10,090 nucleotides of DNA from DAIMZI01 sp036734025 (GTDB lineage: Bacteria > Pseudomonadota > Alphaproteobacteria > Rhizobiales > Rhodomicrobiaceae). Of this stretch, positions 6,408 through 10,090 are shown one piece after another (the stretch's first letter is position 1; every line of letters begins with the position of its first letter). The translations under genes and the position numbers were made by a program. The notes beneath the pieces are model-generated. The model worked only from the letters and a program-made list of their open reading frames with translations, was not told where the DNA came from and did no database searches. The stretch is from the NCBI GenBank assembly GCA_036734025.1, contig DAIMZI010000034.1, positions 1 through 10,090 of the forward strand. Direction: 5' to 3'.

Positions 6408-6480
6408 GAGAGACGGAGCTTTTGCCCGTCACGCCCCGCCCCCGCATGGCTCCGTCTCTCGCCCCCGCCCCCCCTTTTTT
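6408..6480 (+). terminator. Perfect 12-bp inverted repeat followed by a C/T-tract, terminator-like
   Basis: GAGAGACGGAGC (6408-6419) and GCTCCGTCTCTC (6449-6460) are perfectly complementary around a 29-nt loop. After a 14-nt C-rich stretch comes a run of six T (6475-6480). The T-run is farther from the stem than in a normal intrinsic terminator and the loop is large, so the terminator label is tentative. It may instead be a structured RNA. The element lies upstream of the L,D-transpeptidase promoter and could insulate that gene from upstream transcription. Confidence 0.35.
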
Positions 6481-6516
6481 GCCAAGTCCTGGAACCAGGG
6501 CGATAAATTTAACTTT

Positions 6517-6529
6517 TCGCACTGTGCGA
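6517..6529. promoter_or_regulatory. 13-bp palindrome, candidate operator of the L,D-transpeptidase gene
   Basis: TCGCAC-T-GTGCGA is a perfect dyad. It ends 2 bp before the predicted -35 box of the promoter that follows, a usual place for a regulator site. The binding protein is unknown. Confidence 0.35.
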
Positions 6530-6531
6530 GA

Positions 6532-6560
6532 TTTTCATCCAGGCGTTATCCGGCTACTAT
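6532..6560 (+). promoter_or_regulatory. Predicted promoter of the L,D-transpeptidase gene
   Basis: TTTTCA (6532-6537) and TACTAT (6555-6560) are spaced by 17 bp. Each matches four of six consensus bases. A start near 6567 gives a leader of about 27 nt carrying the GGGGAGAGG ribosome binding site. Confidence 0.4.
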
Positions 6561-6593
6561 CATGCATTGGCATAATGCTTGGGGAGAGGTCTT

Positions 6594-7025
6594 GTGTTCG
6601 GGCGATTCATTGGCGCCGGCGTCGGCGCGTTCATGGCTTTTTTTCTCATTGCCGGCGGTGCCGAGGCGTCCGTGACCGCGCGCATAGATCTGAGCGCGCA
6701 ACGCATGCAGGTCTATGTGAATGGTCATCTGCATCATTCATGGCCGATTTCAAGCGGCAGGCGCGGCTATCGCACGCCCACCGGCAATTATCGTCCCACC
6801 GTGCTCAGGCGCATGCATTATTCGCGCAAATATTACAACTCGCCGATGCCGCATTCGATCTTCTTTCGCGGCGGCTACGCCATTCACGGCACAAGTGAGA
6901 TACGCGCGCTCGGCCGTCCGGCATCGCATGGCTGCATCAGGCTGCATCCGCGTGATGCGCGCACGCTATTCAATCTGGTGCGCCGCCATGGCAGCCGCAG
7001 CACACGGATCGTCATCAGATACTGA
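6594..7025 (+). CDS. Small exported L,D-transpeptidase (YkuD domain)
   Basis: A 143-aa periplasmic enzyme of the YkuD family, whose members form 3-3 cross-links in peptidoglycan or attach proteins to it. I chose the GTG at 6594 because a strong GGGGAGAGG ribosome binding site (6581-6589) lies 4 nt before it; the TTG at 6579 in the same frame would place that site inside the gene. Residues 1-25 form a signal peptide (hydrophobic 5-22, likely cleavage after GGAEA). The mature part starts VTARIDLSAQRMQVYVNG and carries the SSGRRGYRTPTG segment (53-64), the AIHGT motif (H98) and the catalytic ASHGCIRL motif (H112, C114). No LysM or other wall-binding domain is present, so it is a minimal single-domain form. 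The mature protein is strongly basic. It converges with rnd 55 bp away and appears to be transcribed alone. Confidence 0.93.
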   Translation: MFGRFIGAGVGAFMAFFLIAGGAEASVTARIDLSAQRMQVYVNGHLHHSWPISSGRRGYRTPTGNYRPTVLRRMHYSRKYYNSPMPHSIFFRGGYAIHGTSEIRALGRPASHGCIRLHPRDARTLFNLVRRHGSRSTRIVIRY

Positions 7026-7080
7026 CAAGACGGCCAGCCCGGACTGAGGCAGCAGAGCGCATGCCGGCGTAACCCGGATT

Positions 7081-8364
7081 TCAGTCCTTGCGATGCTGCA
7101 GGCTCAGCGCCTCTGCGGGTTGGTCGCGGTGGGCGCCGTCGATGATCTGAGCGGACTGAAGAGCGGTCGTTTGGCTAAGCGCCGGGCCGGCCACCGTGGT
7201 GACTTCCCCGCCCATGACGCCAAGTGCAAGCTCGCCGCGCTTGAGCGCCAGCGCCTGGTCGCCGAACAGTTTCCGGCGCCAGCCTGACAGCGCAGGCACA
7301 TCGGCATTGTCATCGACGGCGATCTTCTCCAGATCATCAGCCGTCGCAATCAGACGCGCGGCAACAGCATGCCTTGCGGCGACCGCCTTCAGGAGAACGC
7401 GCAGCAACTCCGTGACGGCGACCGCCGAAGCAGGCAGCGGCTGGCTTCTCTTGGGGCTGGGAACGTCCTCGAGGTTGCGCTCCACCCCGCGCTTGATCGC
7501 CTCGACCAGTTCACGCCCACGAGACGAGCGCGCAAACCCGTCATTGATGGAACGCAGCCGGCCAAGCGCCTCGGCCGTCTCCGGGGCCTGTGCGGCGATG
7601 TCATAGATTGCCTCGTCCTTGAGCACACGAGGACGCGGCACATTCTGCGATTGCGCCACTTTCTCGCGCCATGCGGCCACCTCCATGAGCACGGCAAGCT
7701 GCTTGCGGCTTTTCACTCGCATCTTCATGCGCTGCCAAGCCTGTTCGGGATGCACATGATAGTTGCTCGGGTCGGTCAGATCCGCCATTTCCTGGTCGAG
7801 CCAGGACCCGCGCTCGGTGCGCTCAAGCTGCTGTGCCAGCTTGCGGTAGACGTCGCGCAGATAAGTGACGTCGCCAATGGCATAATCAAGCTGCTGCGGG
7901 CTTAGCGGACGCCGGCTCCAGTCGGTGAAGCGGGAAGATTTGTCCAGCTTCTGCTTGCACAGCGTGTTGACCAGCGCGGTGTAGCTGACCGCCTCGCCGA
8001 AGCCGCAGACCATGGCGGCAATCTGGGTATCGAACACCGGGTGCGGTATCAACCCCGCCAGATGATAGACGATCTCGATATCCTGACGCCCGGCATGAAA
8101 GATCTTCAGCACCGATGCATCGGCCATCAGCGCGAAAAAAGGCTGGAGAAAAGCCTTCTGCTGCTCCTGATCGCCCGCAGCCAGCGGGTCGATGAGCATC
8201 TGATGATGCTCGCTCGCCACCTGGATAAGGCATAATTTCGGCCAATAGGTCGATTCCCGCATGAATTCGGTGTCGACGGTGATGAATGGCTCTTTGGCGA
8301 GATCGCGGCAAACATCGCGCAGACTGGCCGCATCGGTGAGGATTGTCGTATCTTTTTTGTTCAT
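7081..8364 (-). CDS. rnd: Ribonuclease D
   Basis: A 427-aa 3'-to-5' exoribonuclease that trims tRNA and other small RNA precursors. The frame is open to 8445, but the ATG at 8364 (MNKKDTTILTDAASL) gives the usual N terminus and has a short AGG site 5 nt upstream. The DEDDy nuclease comes first: Exo I in TVDTEFMRE (D31, E33), Exo II in KIFHAGRQDIEIVYHL (D95) and Exo III in YAIGDVTYLRDVY (Y161, D165). An HRDC RNA-binding domain follows at about residues 212-290 (QLAVLMEVAAWREKVAQ, NVPRPRVLKDEAIYDIA). A second helical region ends around GWRRKLFGDQALALKRGELALG (361-382). About 45 further residues of low-complexity tail extend it beyond the usual length of about 380-390 aa. It is divergent from aspS. 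Confidence 0.96.
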   Translation of the reverse strand: MNKKDTTILTDAASLRDVCRDLAKEPFITVDTEFMRESTYWPKLCLIQVASEHHQMLIDPLAAGDQEQQKAFLQPFFALMADASVLKIFHAGRQDIEIVYHLAGLIPHPVFDTQIAAMVCGFGEAVSYTALVNTLCKQKLDKSSRFTDWSRRPLSPQQLDYAIGDVTYLRDVYRKLAQQLERTERGSWLDQEMADLTDPSNYHVHPEQAWQRMKMRVKSRKQLAVLMEVAAWREKVAQSQNVPRPRVLKDEAIYDIAAQAPETAEALGRLRSINDGFARSSRGRELVEAIKRGVERNLEDVPSPKRSQPLPASAVAVTELLRVLLKAVAARHAVAARLIATADDLEKIAVDDNADVPALSGWRRKLFGDQALALKRGELALGVMGGEVTTVAGPALSQTTALQSAQIIDGAHRDQPAEALSLQHRKD

Positions 8365-8425
8365 TAGCCTAGGTATAGCCCAATATGATAGTGATGTCGC
8401 CTTTGCAGGGTTGCTGTTGGCGAAC

Positions 8426-8447
8426 TTGCACAATCCATTTTGCACAA
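8426..8447. repeat. Direct repeat TTGCACAA x2
   Basis: TTGCACAA occurs at 8426-8433 and 8440-8447, a 14-bp period, in the rnd/aspS spacer about 60 bp upstream of the rnd start. It could be a paired regulator site in the rnd promoter region. No regulator is identified. Confidence 0.35.
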
Positions 8448-8453
8448 CAAGTC

Positions 8454-8484
8454 AAAAACGGCCGGGCTCGATGTCCTGGCCGTT
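8454..8484 (-). terminator. Intrinsic-terminator-like hairpin on the minus strand
   Basis: On the minus strand AACGGCC (8484-8478) pairs perfectly with GGCCGTT (8463-8457) across a 14-nt loop. The stem ends in a run of five T (8458-8454) that overlaps its last two pairs. This is the layout of an intrinsic terminator in the direction of rnd. There is no recognised minus-strand gene upstream of it, because the sequence above is the aspS leader. It may therefore end a short antisense or leader RNA, attenuate rnd, or insulate rnd from antisense transcription. Confidence 0.5.
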
Positions 8485-8517
8485 GAATACAACCGTGCGC
8501 CGTGCCCGTGCCCCAGC

Positions 8518-8547
8518 TTGACAATGGATGCATCGCGTGCGCTTTTC
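8518..8547 (+). promoter_or_regulatory. Possible promoter of aspS
   Basis: A perfect -35 hexamer TTGACA at 8518-8523 is followed about 17-18 bp later by a weak -10 (GCTTTTC, 8541-8547). A start near 8553 would leave about 30 nt of leader to the ATG at 8585. If correct, it excludes the in-frame ATG at 8528 as the start of aspS. Confidence 0.33.
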
Positions 8548-8584
8548 GCTCCGCAACGAGCAGCGCAACAGGATTGACGGACAG

Positions 8585-10090
8585 ATGGCCAAACGCGACA
8601 CCGCTCAGATGAAAGACAAGACGTCGGCCAGGAAGAAAGCCACGCCGCGGACAGCGAAATCCGCTTCAGGGGCGGCCGCGAAGAAAGCCGGGGCCAAGGC
8701 GCAGGCACCGATGAACGAGGAACTGGCGCTTCACACCTATCGTAGCCACACTTGCGGCCAGTTGCGCAAGGCCGATGTTGGCGATCAGGTGCGTCTGTCT
8801 GGCTGGGTTCACCGCGTGCGTGACCATGGCGGGTTGCTGTTTCTCGATCTGCGCGACCATTACGGGCTGACCCAGTGCGTGATCGAGCCGGAAAACCCCG
8901 CTTTCGCGCTGGCTGACACGGTGCGCGCGGAATGGGTGGTGCGGGTCGATGGCCGAGTGGTGGCGCGCTCGGCGGAAACCACGAACGCCAATCTGCCGAC
9001 CGGCGACATCGAAGTGCGGATCGAGGCCATCGAGGTGCTTTCACGCGCCGCCGAGTTGCCGCTGCCGGTTTTCGGCGAGCCCGATTATCCCGAGGACATC
9101 AGGCTGCGCTATCGCTTCCTCGATCTGCGCCGCGAGACGATGCACCGCAACATCATGATGCGCGCTCAGATCGTCGCGTGGCTGCGGGCGCGCATGACGG
9201 GCGACGGGTTCACCGAGTTCCAGACACCGATCCTGACGGCGTCCTCGCCCGAGGGCGCGCGCGATTTCCTCGTGCCATCGCGCACCCATCCGGGCAAATT
9301 CTATGCCCTGCCGCAGGCGCCGCAACAGTTCAAGCAACTCATCATGATCGCCGGCTTCGACCGCTATTTTCAGATCGCACCGTGTTTTCGCGACGAGGAC
9401 GCGCGCGCCGATCGCTCGCCGGGCGAATTCTACCAGCTCGATATCGAGATGAGCTTCGTCACCCAGGAAGACGTGTTCGCCGCCGTCGAGCCGGTATTGC
9501 GCGATCTGTTCGTCGAGTTCGGCAAGGGCAAACCGGTCACGCCGCAATTCCCGCACATCGCCTATTGGGACGCCATGCGCCGGTATGGCTGTGACAAGCC
9601 CGATCTGCGCAATCCCATCGAGATGAGCGACGTCAGCGAACATTTCCGCGGCTCGGGCTTCAAGATCTTTGCCGGGCTGCTCGACAAGCACGCCGGCGGC
9701 AAGTCGTGGTTCGAAAATGCCGAAGTATGGGCGATCCCGGCCAAGGGCGGTGGCAGCCGCGCCTTTTGCGACCGCATGAATTCATGGGCGCAGGGCGAAG
9801 GCCAGCCCGGGCTGGGCTACATATTCTTCCGCGAGGGCGAGGCCGCCGGACCGATCGCCAAGAATATCGGTCCTGAGCGCACCGAGGCGCTGCGCGGCGA
9901 ACTCGGCCTCAGCGATGGCGACGCCGTGTTCTTCACTGCGGGCATCCCCAAAACATTTGCCGATTTCGCGGGGCGCGCGCGCACCAGGATCGGCGAAGAG
10001 CTGAAGCTGATCGACGAGAACCGGTTCGCTTTCTGCTGGATCGTCGATTTCCCGATGTACGAATGGGACGAGGACGCCAAGAAGATCGAA
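8585..10090 (+). CDS. aspS: Aspartyl-tRNA synthetase (partial, 3' end outside window), with Lys/Ala-rich N-terminal extension
   Basis: The first 502 codons of a class IIb synthetase that charges tRNA with aspartate. From the ATG at 8585, residues 1-42 are an Ala/Lys-rich, disordered-looking extension (KTSARKKATPRTAKS, AAAKKAGAKAQAP). The normal AspRS start follows at M43 (HTYRSHTCGQLR). Next come the anticodon-binding OB fold (LSGWVHRVRDHGGLLFLDLRD, 71-91), motif 1 (FTEFQTPIL, 209-217), the flipping loop (SSPEGARDFLVPSR, 220-233), motif 2 (FRDEDARADRSPGEFYQLDIEMS, 268-290) and a GAD-type insertion. H81 in RDHGG matches H31 of Pseudomonas AspRS, a marker of the non-discriminating type that also charges tRNA-Asn for the GatCAB route (inference). 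The ATG at 8711, with AGG about 6 nt upstream, would remove the extension. The ATG at 8528 is also in frame. The end beyond 10090 is missing. Confidence 0.95.
   Translation, partial: MAKRDTAQMKDKTSARKKATPRTAKSASGAAAKKAGAKAQAPMNEELALHTYRSHTCGQLRKADVGDQVRLSGWVHRVRDHGGLLFLDLRDHYGLTQCVIEPENPAFALADTVRAEWVVRVDGRVVARSAETTNANLPTGDIEVRIEAIEVLSRAAELPLPVFGEPDYPEDIRLRYRFLDLRRETMHRNIMMRAQIVAWLRARMTGDGFTEFQTPILTASSPEGARDFLVPSRTHPGKFYALPQAPQQFKQLIMIAGFDRYFQIAPCFRDEDARADRSPGEFYQLDIEMSFVTQEDVFAAVEPVLRDLFVEFGKGKPVTPQFPHIAYWDAMRRYGCDKPDLRNPIEMSDVSEHFRGSGFKIFAGLLDKHAGGKSWFENAEVWAIPAKGGGSRAFCDRMNSWAQGEGQPGLGYIFFREGEAAGPIAKNIGPERTEALRGELGLSDGDAVFFTAGIPKTFADFAGRARTRIGEELKLIDENRFAFCWIVDFPMYEWDEDAKKIE

Larger units (their letters stand above)
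6047..6516. other. Gene-poor region with repeats
   Basis: About 470 bp without a convincing gene. Minus-strand frames at 6059-6319 and 6316-6522 are open, but they lack ribosome binding sites and are Arg/Thr-rich in the way expected of chance frames in GC-rich DNA. The region contains a short tandem-like repeat GCGTGTGCGT at 6071-6080 and again at 6082-6091, plus two long inverted repeats listed separately. It could hold a small RNA, but nothing here identifies one. Confidence 0.4.

Noticed and set aside
6316..6522. Minus-strand 68-codon frame (GTG start) ending in an Arg-rich tail
   Set aside because: It contains a plausible-looking middle (GKSSVSQIVAAARRG), but it has no ribosome binding site, mixed codon use and overlaps the inverted repeat and the transpeptidase promoter. 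A homology search would be needed to revive it.
7041..7087. Inverted repeat GGACTGA/TCAGTCC between the ends of the transpeptidase gene and rnd
   Set aside because: The stem is only 7 bp with a 33-nt loop, has no T-run and overlaps the rnd stop codon. It is too weak to call a terminator.
8528..8584. Further upstream in-frame ATG of aspS adding 19 residues
   Set aside because: It has no ribosome binding site and lies inside the predicted promoter (TTGACA at 8518). The ATG at 8585 is better placed.
8364..9044. Minus-strand 226-codon frame
   Set aside because: It lies antisense to the 5' part of aspS, whose class II motifs are certain on the plus strand.
8932..9594. Plus-strand 220-codon frame
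   Set aside because: It is an out-of-frame shadow of aspS.

Overview
This is a gene-dense, GC-rich chromosomal segment of an alphaproteobacterium. The evidence is the divergent rnd/aspS pair, an AspRS of the His-containing (non-discriminating) type, GFA and YdeI/OmpD-associated family genes, and a phnM plus DUF1045 pair. A Caulobacterales/Maricaulales-type host would fit, but I cannot prove that from sequence alone. I see no prophage, intact transposon, CRISPR array or toxin-antitoxin pair, and no clear new multi-gene system. The points of interest are local.

Left part (1-1340, all genes on the minus strand): a cut-off GFA/CENP-V zinc protein (1-204); a YdeI/OmpD-associated protein with a DUF1801-like core (278-898); the frameshifted, truncated remains of what looks like a DUF6653 gene (926-1095); a large imperfect stem-loop that may include an insertion-sequence end (1151-1207); and tRNA-Thr(TGT) with encoded CCA and its own upstream promoter (1264-1441). 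This side of the tRNA looks like a worn accessory patch.

Centre (1455-5528): a secreted or membrane-anchored PQQ-dependent sugar/aldose dehydrogenase on the minus strand (1455-2660). Divergent from it is a tight plus-strand pair, otsB (trehalose-6-phosphate phosphatase) and a DUF1045/2H-phosphoesterase gene. Running tail-to-tail against that pair is phnM on the minus strand (C-P lyase pathway), with a TTG start and its own promoter. No C-P lyase core genes (phnGHIJKL) lie in the window, and no otsA either.

Right part (5529-10090): about 320 bp of intergenic DNA, a small hypothetical gene (5852-6046), then about 550 bp with no convincing gene but with two long inverted repeats, a 13-bp palindrome and a promoter. 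These lead into a small exported YkuD L,D-transpeptidase (6594-7025), which faces RNase D (rnd, minus, 7081-8364) tail-to-tail. rnd is divergent from aspS (plus, 8585 to beyond the window). The rnd/aspS spacer holds a minus-strand terminator-like hairpin with no obvious gene to serve. The aspS reading frame appears to begin with a 42-residue Lys/Ala-rich, histone-H1-like extension ahead of the normal AspRS fold, which is the most interesting coding oddity here.
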